From NCBI GenBank assembly GCA_016294165.1, contig JAEDCM010000011.1:1-45267 (forward strand): a DNA stretch of 45,267 bases, in the 5' to 3' direction. The notes beneath the pieces are model-generated. The model was not told where the DNA came from. It was given only the letters and a program-made list of their open reading frames with translations, and made no database searches. A program made the position numbers and the translations under genes. Below, piece after piece: positions 35,307 to 43,881 of the stretch. How positions within the stretch are numbered: position 1 is the first letter of the stretch; each line of letters begins with the position of its first letter. Origin of the DNA: Anaeroplasmataceae bacterium (GTDB lineage Bacteria; Bacillota_I; Bacilli_A; Acholeplasmatales; JAEDCM01).

Positions 35307-36222
35307 AATTAAGGAATATAATAGAATTATTATATTTAGACATACTAATCCTGATTTGGATGCATTAGGATCTCAAATAGGGCTTAAAGAGGCTATTTTA
35401 TGTATGTATCCTGATAAAGAGGTATATGTAGTTGGTGAGACTAATAAATTTGGATTTATTGGTGATATGGATGAAGTGAATAATGATTTATTTAAGGATA
35501 GCCTAGCGATTATTTTGGATGTTGCAGTTAGCCATTTAGTAAGTGATGATAGATATTTACTTGCTAAGGAATGCATTGTCATAGATCATCATAATAATGA
35601 TTCAGATATTAATGCTTATGTATATAAAAATACATCATACCCTGCATGTGCTGAGTTAGTTTTTGATTTTGCAAATAAATATTTAAAAATCAATCAAAAA
35701 TCAGCTACAGCTTTAATTGGAGGGATTATCACTGATACTGGTAGGTTTTTATATCAATCAGTTACATCTAATACCTTTAATGCCGCAAAATGTTTATTAG
35801 AATATGGTGCAGATTTACAGTTTATCTATAATAATCTATATACTGAAACAATTGAAGAGCGTTTAATGAAAAACTATTTCCAACAAAAATATGTGATTGA
35901 GGATAATATCGCTTATATGAAGAATGATAAGGATGTTTTTGAAAGATTTAATGTAGATACCTTTAGTGTTTCTCGAGGAATGGTTAATATTATGAGCGGC
36001 ATTACAAATATTTTTATTTGGGCTAATTTTACATATGATATTAAAAACGATAAGATTTTGTGTGAACTTCGTTCTAAATTTATAAAGGTTATTGATATTG
36101 CTAAAAAATATGGTGGAGGTGGTCACGATTACGCTTGTGGCGCAACGCTAAATGATTGGGAGACTGTCGATTTAATGATTAAGGATTTAAAGATAAGGAG
36201 AAGAGAGTATGATTCAAAATAA
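35287..36222 (+). CDS. nrnA: DHH/DHHA1 phosphoesterase, NrnA-like (first tandem copy)
   Basis: NrnA enzymes degrade 2-5 nucleotide RNA or DNA fragments and can dephosphorylate pAp. The 311-residue protein shows RHTNPDLDALGSQ, the DHH motif VIDHHNNDSD, GIITDTGRFLYQ and the DHHA1 substrate-binding end YGGGGHDYACGATL. The start at 35287 is chosen because AAAGGAAA ends six bases upstream; ATGs at 35281 and 35269 are possible. All overlap the end of the MBL gene, so the two are translated together. One motif position reads LDVAVSH where the second copy has VDTANLD, so specificity may differ between the copies. Confidence 0.87.
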   Translation: MEYIITKIKEYNRIIIFRHTNPDLDALGSQIGLKEAILCMYPDKEVYVVGETNKFGFIGDMDEVNNDLFKDSLAIILDVAVSHLVSDDRYLLAKECIVIDHHNNDSDINAYVYKNTSYPACAELVFDFANKYLKINQKSATALIGGIITDTGRFLYQSVTSNTFNAAKCLLEYGADLQFIYNNLYTETIEERLMKNYFQQKYVIEDNIAYMKNDKDVFERFNVDTFSVSRGMVNIMSGITNIFIWANFTYDIKNDKILCELRSKFIKVIDIAKKYGGGGHDYACGATLNDWETVDLMIKDLKIRRREYDSK

Positions 36223-37147
36223 AATTTTAAAAAAAATTAAGGAATATGATACTATTATTATTCATGGTCATATTAGACCAGATGGGGATTGCCTAGGATC
36301 ACAATTAGGGTTAAAATCAATTATAAAAAATACCTATAAAAATAAAAATGTTTATGTAGTTGGTGGAAAAAGTGAATATCTTTCATTTTTAGGTGATGTC
36401 GATCAAATAGATGATCAAGCGTTTGAAGGAGCTTTATCAATTATTGTGGATACAGCAAATTTAGACCGTGTATCCGATCAAAGATATAATTTATCTAAGG
36501 AGATTATTAAAATTGACCATCATATTCCTGTTGAGGATTATGGAAATTATGCATGGGTAGGGCAAGTCTCTTCAGCATCTGAAATGGTTGCTAGTCTTTT
36601 ATTAGATTTTCCTAAATTAAAAATTGATGAAGCTGGTGCAACAGCTTTATATACAGGTATGGTTACTGACACTGGAAGATTTAGATTCTCAGGTGTTAAC
36701 AGTAATACCATGAAAACAGCGGGAATGTTAATAGATAAAGGAGCTAATCCTTCAGAAATTGATGGTTATTTAAGTAAAGAAAGCTTAAATGTAATTCGTT
36801 TAAAGGGATATGTTTTAAGTAATTTTAAAATGACAAAAGAAGGATTCGCTTATGCAACTATTTCTAAAGATATAAAAGAACAATTCATGGTTAGCGATGA
36901 GGATGCTTCAAGTATGGTAAGCGTAATTGGAAATATTGAAGGATTTCCAGTATGGGCACTTTTTATTGAATATGATAATGAAATAAGAATTAGATTACGT
37001 TCTAATGGTCCAAAAATTGATCAATTAGCCAATAAATACAATGGTGGTGGACATGCATTAGCAAGTGGTGCAAGCATTGCAAGCTTTGATGATGTAGAGG
37101 TATTTGCATTAGATGTAGATGATCTATTAAAAGAATGGAAAAAGTAA
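36209..37147 (+). CDS. nrnA: DHH/DHHA1 phosphoesterase, NrnA-like (second tandem copy)
   Basis: This 312-residue paralogue of the preceding gene has all family motifs in canonical form: GHIRPDGDCLGSQLG, IIVDTANLDRVSD, IKIDHHIPVEDYG, GMVTDTGRFRFSG and NGGGHALASGASI. It is the better match to characterised Bacillus NrnA, which removes nanoRNA and acts on pAp. Its ATG lies 14 bases inside the upstream copy behind AAGGAGAAG. The pair probably arose by duplication and has since diverged. It ends the operon that begins with the surface MBL lipoprotein and is followed by a strong terminator. Confidence 0.92.
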   Translation: MIQNKILKKIKEYDTIIIHGHIRPDGDCLGSQLGLKSIIKNTYKNKNVYVVGGKSEYLSFLGDVDQIDDQAFEGALSIIVDTANLDRVSDQRYNLSKEIIKIDHHIPVEDYGNYAWVGQVSSASEMVASLLLDFPKLKIDEAGATALYTGMVTDTGRFRFSGVNSNTMKTAGMLIDKGANPSEIDGYLSKESLNVIRLKGYVLSNFKMTKEGFAYATISKDIKEQFMVSDEDASSMVSVIGNIEGFPVWALFIEYDNEIRIRLRSNGPKIDQLANKYNGGGHALASGASIASFDDVEVFALDVDDLLKEWKK

Positions 37148-37150
37148 TAT

Positions 37151-37177
37151 AGAAGATTTTAAAAATCTTCTTTTTTT
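37151..37177 (+). terminator. terminator after the nrnA pair
   Basis: AGAAGATTTT (37151-37160) pairs with AAAATCTTCT (37162-37171), directly followed by a T-run to 37177. Confidence 0.88.
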
Positions 37178-37388
37178 ATGATTTTATAAGTTTTTTCATC
37201 AGCATTTTACAAAAAATGATAAAGCGAAAAAAGGGTTTATAAATGACTTTTCTGAAATTCATTGATTTATAAAATCAGTTTTGATAAAGTGAAATTGAGA
37301 TAGAAGATACAAAATGTAAGCGGTAATAAGATTTATTAGGAGGTTTATTACGCTAAGTGCGTAAAATAATAAAAAAGGAGGAAAAAAA
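37178..37388 (+). promoter_or_regulatory. long leader of the pectate lyase gene with a second ribosome site and a hairpin
   Basis: About 210 bases without a gene. AGGAGG occurs twice: at 37338-37343 with no usable start codon behind it, and at 37376-37381 ahead of the real ATG. Between them TTACGC (37348-37353) and GCGTAA (37359-37364) form a 6-base stem around TAAGT. No clear sigma-A promoter is visible. The layout suggests post-transcriptional control, but it matches no riboswitch class that I recognise. Confidence 0.4.
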
Positions 37389-39236
37389 ATGAAGAAGATT
37401 TCAATTATTTTATTGATTCTTCTCGTACCATTATTTTATAGGCAAAAGTCTATAAGTAGTGGAACACCAGGTATCGTTCGTAAAGCCGCTATTACGAATG
37501 AAGCCTTTAATGCTAATGACTTATCAACAGGAACAAAATCATCAAGCTTTACTAGTGGCAATTTTACTATAAAGGCAACCTCTAGTAAGAATGTAGAGGT
37601 CGCAAAGAAAAGTGCATCTTATGGTGGAATTTCATTTTCTAAGGTCTTGAAATTGAAAGGTGGAGGAAGTAGTAGTTATCGAAATATTACTTTTGAAACA
37701 TCTGGGGCAGCGGTTATTACAGCATATATGATTCCTAATAATTCAAGTAAACCAGTAGTGGCCGCTTTAAATTCAGGTAGTAATACACTTCAAACGAGCA
37801 CTGTTAATGGTTCAAGTATAACAGAAGTAATTTTTACAGTTACATCGGCAGGGACGTATTACATTTGTTCACAAGCTAATGGATTAAATATTTTTTATGT
37901 TTCAGTTATTGGTAGTGGATCATCAAGTGGGACAACAACTACTCAGTCTACAACTACTAAATCATCTACAACAACCAAAACAACAACTAAAACAACGACA
38001 ACTACTGCATCAAGTAGTAATGCAATTTATGCATCAAGTAACGGAAATGGTAGCGGAACATATAGTAATCCAATGAGCATTAGTAATGCCATTAGTAATG
38101 CTAGTGCTGGTAAAACAATTTATCTATTAGCAGGTACTTATAATTTAAGCAGTATGCTTACTTTATCAAAGAATGGTACATCATCTAATAAGATTAATTT
38201 GATTGCTTATAACAATGGGAACGTTATTTTAGATTTTAGTGGTCAATCTACGGGATCATCAAATCGCGGCTTATTTGTTTCAGGTGATTATTGGTATATT
38301 AAAGGTATAACAGTGAAAAATGCCGGAGATAACGGATATTTCGTTTGTGGAAACTATAATACTTTTGAGCTTTGTGTAGCTGATTCAAATCGTGATTCTG
38401 GATTCCAAATATCACGTGAAAAATCATCTTTATCTAATATGAGCGACTGGCCTAGTTACAATAAATTTTTCAATTGTACTTCTAAGAATAATTGCGACCC
38501 AGACAATGGGGAGGATGCCGATGGATTTGCGCCTAAACTTACATGCGGTCCTGGTAACTATTTCTATGGATGTATTGCGAATAATAATGTAGATGATGGT
38601 TGGGATATGTATGCCAAATCGGAAACAGGTCCAATTGGGCAAGTTACAATTGAAAACTGTATTGCTTATCGTAATGGGCAAACACAATCAGGTGAAATGA
38701 CTGATGGTTCCGATGGAAATGGATTTAAACTAGGTGGTGGTGGTGTTGGTACAGCCCATATTGTTAAAAATTGTATTTCATTTGAAAATAAAGCTCATGG
38801 CTTTACTGATAATAATAATCCAGCTAATTTAACTATTTCAAACTGTACATCATTTAACAACAGCAGAAATGGTGGTAAGGCTAACTTCCAATTTGATCGT
38901 GCAGGTAGCGGATCAACATATAGTGGTTTACTAAGCTACTTCACAAGTGGAAGTGTAGGTTCAGATAAATTTGTTGGAAAGATTTCTAATTCCATTTATT
39001 ATAATTCATCTAAATGGTATCAGGTATCTTCATCAACAACAGTAAGTAAAAATGGTGTAGGTACGGTTATCTCTAAACCAAGCTCATCAATCTTTAATTC
39101 TTTAAGTACTCCTTCAATTAGCTTTAATCCACATACAGGATGGAGAACATCAAGTGGAGCAATTAATATGGGAGGATTATTAAAGGTTACAAATAGCTCA
39201 TATACAAAATATGGAGCATCTGGTTTATCAAGCTAA
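37389..39236 (+). CDS. secreted pectate lyase-like protein, right-handed beta-helix (PL9 type)
   Basis: A 615-residue exported protein with a hydrophobic signal (about 3-17) and no lipobox Cys, so it is probably released. Residues about 35-180 look like a beta-sandwich accessory domain. A Thr/Ser/Lys linker follows (about 183-215), then a right-handed beta-helix (about 218-560). The stretch EDADGFAPKLTCGPGN (about 373-390), continuing with CIANNNVDDGWDMYAKSE and DGSDGNGFKLGGGG, matches the catalytic Lys and Ca-binding Asp pattern of polysaccharide lyase family 9. PL9 enzymes cleave polygalacturonate by beta-elimination. It starts at an ATG behind AAGGAGG and ends at its own terminator, so it is a separate unit from the nuclease genes. 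Confidence 0.82.
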   Translation: MKKISIILLILLVPLFYRQKSISSGTPGIVRKAAITNEAFNANDLSTGTKSSSFTSGNFTIKATSSKNVEVAKKSASYGGISFSKVLKLKGGGSSSYRNITFETSGAAVITAYMIPNNSSKPVVAALNSGSNTLQTSTVNGSSITEVIFTVTSAGTYYICSQANGLNIFYVSVIGSGSSSGTTTTQSTTTKSSTTTKTTTKTTTTTASSSNAIYASSNGNGSGTYSNPMSISNAISNASAGKTIYLLAGTYNLSSMLTLSKNGTSSNKINLIAYNNGNVILDFSGQSTGSSNRGLFVSGDYWYIKGITVKNAGDNGYFVCGNYNTFELCVADSNRDSGFQISREKSSLSNMSDWPSYNKFFNCTSKNNCDPDNGEDADGFAPKLTCGPGNYFYGCIANNNVDDGWDMYAKSETGPIGQVTIENCIAYRNGQTQSGEMTDGSDGNGFKLGGGGVGTAHIVKNCISFENKAHGFTDNNNPANLTISNCTSFNNSRNGGKANFQFDRAGSGSTYSGLLSYFTSGSVGSDKFVGKISNSIYYNSSKWYQVSSSTTVSKNGVGTVISKPSSSIFNSLSTPSISFNPHTGWRTSSGAINMGGLLKVTNSSYTKYGASGLSS

Positions 39237-39244
39237 GTAATTGG

Positions 39245-39277
39245 GACTGCTAGCCAATAGGCTAGTGGTCTTTTTTT
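39245..39277 (+). terminator. terminator after the pectate lyase gene
   Basis: GACTGCTAGCC (39245-39255) pairs with GGCTAGTGGTC (39260-39270) with two G-U pairs around AATA, followed by seven T residues. Confidence 0.88.
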
Positions 39278-39310
39278 ATAGATATTAATGAAAAATAGTT
39301 TTAAATATAG

Positions 39311-39316
39311 TATAAT
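39311..39316 (+). promoter_or_regulatory. -10 element of the mgtC-like gene
   Basis: A perfect TATAAT lies 38 bases before the start codon. The -35 region is AT-only and unconvincing. AAGGAGGG forms the ribosome site. Confidence 0.5.
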
Positions 39317-39354
39317 ATATTTAAAGAATAATATAACATAAAGGAGGGCGGATT

Positions 39355-39837
39355 ATGGATTGGCAAAATTTAATTATATCTTTAGGTCTAACTTTTATTT
39401 TTACATGGCTTATTGGATATGAACGTCAAAAAATTGGAAAGGATGCTGGAATCAGCGCTCATGTTTTAATGGCAATGGCGGCTTGTGCAATTGCGATTAT
39501 GCAAAGAGAGATGTATTTAGAAAGCAAAAAATTGGTTTTAGATAATCCAGAATTAGTTGGTAAGGTAGTAGTAGAGAATCAAAGGATTATTGCTCAGGTT
39601 ATTACAGGTATCGGTTTTATAGGTGCTGGTATAATTTTGAAAAGTGGAGGACATGTTCGAGGATTAACAACGGCAGCAACCTTATGGACTAGTGCAATCA
39701 TTGGATTAATTATGGGAACTGGTTATTATATTTTAGGTTCTATTTTAGGTGGATTCTCAGTTATATTTATGTATGTTCGAGATTTTTATCGAGGATTTAA
39801 TCCATTTAAAAAACAAAAACACGATATTAATGATTAA
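39355..39837 (+). CDS. MgtC/SapB family membrane protein
   Basis: A 160-residue integral membrane protein with about four helices and the family signature: GYERQKIGKDAGISAHVLMA near the N-terminus, then QVITGIGFIGAGIILKSG and VRGLTTAATLWTSAIIGL. MgtC-like proteins modulate magnesium homeostasis and F-type ATPase activity in some bacteria; many members have no assigned role. The C-terminal ACT-like domain of longer MgtC proteins is absent. mnmE starts 38 bases after its stop. Confidence 0.9.
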   Translation: MDWQNLIISLGLTFIFTWLIGYERQKIGKDAGISAHVLMAMAACAIAIMQREMYLESKKLVLDNPELVGKVVVENQRIIAQVITGIGFIGAGIILKSGGHVRGLTTAATLWTSAIIGLIMGTGYYILGSILGGFSVIFMYVRDFYRGFNPFKKQKHDIND

Positions 39838-39875
39838 TGCTTTATTAAGCGATTTTTAAGAATTTAGGTGATTAC

Positions 39876-41216
39876 ATGAACGATACAATTTGTGCTATTG
39901 CGACTCCTTTTGGAAGTGGAGCAATCTCGATTATCAGAGTAAGCGGAAAAGATGCAATTGAAAAAGTAAATAAAATTTTTAAAGGAAAAAACTTATGCAA
40001 TGTTCCATCACATAGTATAGTGTATGGAAGAATAGTATTAGATGATCGAATGATTGATGAAGTAATGGTAAGTGTTATGAAAGGGCCAAGAAGCTTTACT
40101 GCAGAGGATTCAGTGGAAATTAATTGTCATGGTGGTATTTTTGTAACTAAGGAAGTTTTGAACGCTTTGTTAAAACAAGACATCAGATTGGCTGAACCAG
40201 GAGAATTTAGTAAAAGAGCATTTCTAAATGGAAGAATTGATTTAGTTCAAGCTGAATCAATTATGGATATGATTAGCGCGAAAAGTAAAATGGCATTAGA
40301 TATCGCTAATAATGGAATCAGTAAAAAAATAAGCAATATGATTAAAAATTTAAAAGATAAGGTAACGGATTTAATTGTCAATATTGATGTGAATATTGAT
40401 TATCCAGAATATACTGATGAGGTTTTAATGACTAATGATTTAGTGTTACCGATTATTAATAGCTTGATTGATGAAATGAAAAATATTTTAGAAAAATCAA
40501 AAAGTGGAAAGTTGATAAGAGAAGGGATTAAAACATCAATTGTTGGACGACCAAATGTTGGTAAATCAAGCTTATTGAATGCTTTATTAGAAGAAGAAAA
40601 AGCAATTGTAAGTGATATTCCTGGGACAACAAGAGATCTAGTAGAAGGATATATCAATTTAGGTGGAGTTACCTTGAATTTGATTGATACAGCTGGTATT
40701 AGAGATACTTCGGATGTGATTGAGCAAATTGGAGTAAACAGAAGTAAAAGTAGTATTGATAATTCCGATATAGTTTTAGTAGTTTTAGATGGAAGCAGTA
40801 AGCTAACCGAAGAGGACTTGAGTATTTTAGAGATGACAAAGGATAAGAAGAGAATAATCATTTCTAATAAAAATGATCTAAAACAAAACAATGAATATCC
40901 TGCAGATATTTATTTATCTACTAAAAATCAAACAAACTTTTATGAATTAGAAAAGAAAATCAAAGAAATATTAGAATTAAATACATTTGATCAATTTGAA
41001 ATGAATTATTTATCAAATGTTCGCCATATTTCATTATTAGAAAATGCATATAGAGCATTAAATGATGCATTAGATGCTATTAATAATGGATTAGAGATTG
41101 ATATGGTTGAGATTGATTTAAGGCAAGCCTTTAATTATTTAGGAGAAATTGTTGGTGATAATAGTACCGAGTTTTTGGTGGATACGCTATTTTCCCGTTT
41201 TTGTCTAGGAAAATAA
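39876..41216 (+). CDS. mnmE: tRNA modification GTPase MnmE
   Basis: MnmE works with MnmG to install the carboxymethylaminomethyl group on U34 of certain tRNAs. The 446-residue protein has the tetrahydrofolate-binding N-terminal domain (opening DTICAIATPFGSGAISIIRV), a helical domain interrupted by the GTPase insert (GRPNVGKSS, DIPGTTRD, DTAGIR, NKND), and the catalytic C-terminal motif FCLGK. TTAGGTGA precedes the ATG. mnmG, usually next to it, is not in this window, and the gene is separated from jag by about 20 kb. Confidence 0.97.
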   Translation: MNDTICAIATPFGSGAISIIRVSGKDAIEKVNKIFKGKNLCNVPSHSIVYGRIVLDDRMIDEVMVSVMKGPRSFTAEDSVEINCHGGIFVTKEVLNALLKQDIRLAEPGEFSKRAFLNGRIDLVQAESIMDMISAKSKMALDIANNGISKKISNMIKNLKDKVTDLIVNIDVNIDYPEYTDEVLMTNDLVLPIINSLIDEMKNILEKSKSGKLIREGIKTSIVGRPNVGKSSLLNALLEEEKAIVSDIPGTTRDLVEGYINLGGVTLNLIDTAGIRDTSDVIEQIGVNRSKSSIDNSDIVLVVLDGSSKLTEEDLSILEMTKDKKRIIISNKNDLKQNNEYPADIYLSTKNQTNFYELEKKIKEILELNTFDQFEMNYLSNVRHISLLENAYRALNDALDAINNGLEIDMVEIDLRQAFNYLGEIVGDNSTEFLVDTLFSRFCLGK

Positions 41217-41237
41217 CTTTATATTACATATAAAATA

Positions 41238-41246
41238 TGGTAAAAT
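41238..41246 (+). promoter_or_regulatory. extended -10 promoter of the dnaX-ybaB-recR operon
   Basis: TGGTAAAAT, a -10-like TAAAAT with TGn extension, is 19 bases before the dnaX start; a GGAGGTGA ribosome site follows. Confidence 0.5.
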
Positions 41247-41265
41247 AAACATTGGAGGTGATTTT

Positions 41266-42954
41266 ATGGCGTATGTAGCATTATATAGACAATATCGTCC
41301 TAAAACGTTTAGTGAGGTAGCTGGACAAGAACATATTACTCGTACTTTAATGAATGCTTTAAAGAATAATAAGGTTGGGCATGCTTATATATTTAGTGGG
41401 CCTCGTGGTACCGGAAAAACTAGTATTGCGAAGATTTTTGCGAAGGCTGTAAATTGTGAATGCGCGCCAATAAGTGATCCTTGTAATACTTGTAGCATTT
41501 GTCAGGGTATTAATAATAACACAATCAGTGATGTTATTGAGATTGATGCCGCAAGTAATAATTCCGTAGAGGAAATTCGTGAAATCAGAGATAAGGTGAA
41601 ATATTTACCAAGCGTTTGTAAGTATAAGGTTTATATTATTGATGAGGTTCATATGCTTTCAACAAGTGCTTTTAATGCTTTGTTAAAGACATTAGAAGAA
41701 CCACCTAAGCATGTAATCTTTATTTTAGCTACAACAGAGATTCATAAGATACCACCAACAATTCTTTCAAGATGTCAGAGATTTGATTTTAGAGCTATTT
41801 CGATTGAAGAAATGACTAAAAAAATTGAAGAAATTGTTGCTAAGGAAAATATATTAATTACTAAGGAAGCGATTAATACCATTGCTTTAAATGCTGAAGG
41901 TGGAATGCGTGATGCACTAAGCCTATTAGATCAGGTTATCTCTTTTTCTGATGGACAGATCAATGAGGATGATGTTCATAAGGTAAGTGGTTCAGTTAGA
42001 ACATCAAAACTTATTGAATTAATGGATTTTTTATGTGATAAAAATTCCACGATGGCCATGAATATTTTAGATGAGTTATTAAGCGAGGGTAAGGAAATTC
42101 CACGCATCATTTTTGATTTAATTACCTTCTGTAGAAATATATTAGTGTTTAAGAACATTCGCGATAATCGTTTTAGTTTAGATATTTTTAACAATGAAGA
42201 ATTTGTTCGTATTTCTAAAAAAATTTCTAATCAAAGAATTTATTTTTATTTAGATATTTTAAATGAAACCCAAAATAGTATTAAATGGACTAATCAAAAA
42301 AGAGCTTTTTTAGAATTAGCATTTATTAAAATGACTGATAATTTAGAAGTTAAAAATGTTGAAGAAAATGAATTATTGTATAAATTAGAAAAGCGTGTTA
42401 AGGAATTAGAGGAAAGAAAGATTGAGGTAGTACCTCAAGTAAAAAAAGAGGAAAAGATTGTTGTAGAGCCAATTAATTACACTACTAATGTAGAATTAAT
42501 TCAAGAGATTTTAAGAAATGCTTCAAAATCAAAGAAGGAGCTTATGCAAAAGTCTTGGTCAAGATTAAATGAAATATCTGATCCTGTTACTTCATTTTCC
42601 GCAAAGCTTTTATACGAGGGTAAGCTAGTCGCATGTAGTGAGTATGAGATGATTATAACTTATCCAAGCGAATATAAATGTCAAGAGATTATGAATGATA
42701 ATCATAAACGCGCGATTAAGAAGGTTTTAAATCGTAAATCACGTTTAATTGAAGATTATGTAGCTATTACTGAAGCTCAATGGGAAATTCTTTCAAAGGA
42801 ATTTATTAAGCAATTAAAAAGTGGAATAGCTAAACCTGTTTTAACAGGTATTGATGTTAATGTTGAAAAAAGAAATGAAGAAGTTGTGGAGTCAAGCTTC
42901 GTTAAAACAACCATTGATTTCTTTGGAAAAGATAAAGTAAAATTTGAGGAGTGA
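41266..42954 (+). CDS. dnaX: DNA polymerase III gamma/tau subunit
   Basis: DnaX is the ATPase of the clamp loader and links polymerase cores. The 562-residue protein has Walker A GPRGTGKTS, the zinc-binding CECAPISDPCNTCSIC, Walker B IIDEVHML, the SRC-like motif ILSRCQRFDF and a C-terminal tau-type region. It ends in a TGA stop six bases before ybaB. No clear programmed-frameshift site producing a separate gamma form was seen. The dnaX-ybaB-recR order is conserved in Firmicutes. Confidence 0.97.
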   Translation: MAYVALYRQYRPKTFSEVAGQEHITRTLMNALKNNKVGHAYIFSGPRGTGKTSIAKIFAKAVNCECAPISDPCNTCSICQGINNNTISDVIEIDAASNNSVEEIREIRDKVKYLPSVCKYKVYIIDEVHMLSTSAFNALLKTLEEPPKHVIFILATTEIHKIPPTILSRCQRFDFRAISIEEMTKKIEEIVAKENILITKEAINTIALNAEGGMRDALSLLDQVISFSDGQINEDDVHKVSGSVRTSKLIELMDFLCDKNSTMAMNILDELLSEGKEIPRIIFDLITFCRNILVFKNIRDNRFSLDIFNNEEFVRISKKISNQRIYFYLDILNETQNSIKWTNQKRAFLELAFIKMTDNLEVKNVEENELLYKLEKRVKELEERKIEVVPQVKKEEKIVVEPINYTTNVELIQEILRNASKSKKELMQKSWSRLNEISDPVTSFSAKLLYEGKLVACSEYEMIITYPSEYKCQEIMNDNHKRAIKKVLNRKSRLIEDYVAITEAQWEILSKEFIKQLKSGIAKPVLTGIDVNVEKRNEEVVESSFVKTTIDFFGKDKVKFEE

Positions 42955-42960
42955 AAAATT

Positions 42961-43263
42961 ATGAATCCAGCGATGATTAACAAAATTAAAAAAATGCAAA
43001 AAGAAATGATGGAAGCTCAAAGAGCTTTAGAGGAAAAATTATATACAGGTACTTCTGGTGGAGTCGTTGAAGTAAAGGTATATGGTTCAAAAGAAGTAGA
43101 AAGTATTAAAATTAATAAAGATGCTATTGAATCTGTAGACGATTTAGATTTATTAGAGGATACTTTAGTTGCGGCTTTAAATGATGCAATGAATAAGATT
43201 GATGAGGATGCTAATAAAGTAATGTCTAAATATACAGGTGGAATGCCAGGATTTGGTTTTTAA
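42961..43263 (+). CDS. ybaB: YbaB/EbfC family nucleoid-associated protein
   Basis: A 100-residue protein matching the YbaB/EbfC family: helix MINKIKKMQKEMMEAQRALE, the strand GTSGGVVEVKVYGSKEVESI and the Gly-rich end YTGGMPGFGF. Members are dimeric DNA-binding proteins associated with the nucleoid. The stop codon shares its last base with the recR start (TAATG), so the two are translationally coupled. Confidence 0.96.
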   Translation: MNPAMINKIKKMQKEMMEAQRALEEKLYTGTSGGVVEVKVYGSKEVESIKINKDAIESVDDLDLLEDTLVAALNDAMNKIDEDANKVMSKYTGGMPGFGF

Positions 43264-43838
43264 TGAAATATCCAAAAGAGGTTAATGAATTAATTGATGC
43301 TTTCGTAAAGTATCCTGGTGTTGGAAATAAAAGTGCCGAAAGACTAGCAATTTATTCTATCACCAAGCAAAATGAAGAGGATATTGATGCATTTATCAAT
43401 GCTTTAATTGGGATAAAATCAATTAAGAGATGTCCTATATGTAATAATATTATGACTGATCAATGTGTCATTTGTAATGATGATTCAAGAGATCATGATA
43501 CTATTATGGTTTTAGAGGATATAAAGGGTTTATTTGCTGTTGAAAAAACTAATAGCTATAACGGATTATATCATGTGTTAGATGGAGTTATTAATTTTTC
43601 AAATGGAATTGGTCCTGATGATATATTTTTAAACAGCCTATTTACGCGTAATGCGAAGGAAATTATTTTAGCTACAAATCTAACAGTTGAGGGTGAAATA
43701 ACTGCTAGCTATATTAAAGAAATGCTAAAAGACAAGGATATTAAAGTTACTAAAATTGCTCATGGGCTTCCAGTTGGTGGCGATTTAGAATATGCAGATA
43801 CATTGACTCTTACTAAGGCTTTAGAGGGAAGAAGATAA
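43263..43838 (+). CDS. recR: recombination protein RecR
   Basis: RecR acts with RecF and RecO in gap repair. The 191-residue protein has an N-terminal helix-hairpin-helix (YPGVGNKSAERLAIY), a four-Cys zinc finger (CPICNNIMTDQCVIC) and a Toprim domain (MVLEDIKGLFAVEKT, then HVLDGVINFSNGIGPDD). The length is slightly under the usual 198. It overlaps ybaB by one base. recF at the other end of this window belongs to the same pathway. Confidence 0.97.
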   Translation: MKYPKEVNELIDAFVKYPGVGNKSAERLAIYSITKQNEEDIDAFINALIGIKSIKRCPICNNIMTDQCVICNDDSRDHDTIMVLEDIKGLFAVEKTNSYNGLYHVLDGVINFSNGIGPDDIFLNSLFTRNAKEIILATNLTVEGEITASYIKEMLKDKDIKVTKIAHGLPVGGDLEYADTLTLTKALEGRR

Positions 43839-43866
43839 GCATATATTTTTTAGATAAGCATATAAT
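43833..43866 (+). repeat. 13-base direct repeat upstream of bofA with a sigma-E-like promoter pattern
   Basis: AGATAAGCATATA occurs at 43833-43845 and again at 43852-43864, 19 bases apart. The first contributes GCATATA (43839-43845) and the second CATATAAT (43859-43866), separated by 13 bases. This resembles the sporulation sigma-E promoter (about kmATATT, then CATAYAAT). The predicted +1 would be very close to the bofA ribosome site, which weakens the promoter reading. Confidence 0.35.
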
Positions 43867-43881
43867 TTAATGGTGAATTTT

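Noticed and set aside
23581..39236. Pectin-utilisation operon as the main explanation for the importer
   Set aside because: The lyase is a separate transcription unit behind two terminators, and no galacturonate catabolic enzyme is present. It is kept as an alternative, not preferred.
40400..40891. 163-codon minus-strand open frame inside mnmE
   Set aside because: It lies wholly inside a well-supported gene; the hydrophobic, Ser-rich product is the usual by-product of the opposite frame in AT-rich DNA.
41815..41830. A-rich heptamer in dnaX as a possible programmed frameshift site
   Set aside because: It lies far inside the ATPase region, and no downstream stem with an early stop like the E. 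coli gamma signal was seen.
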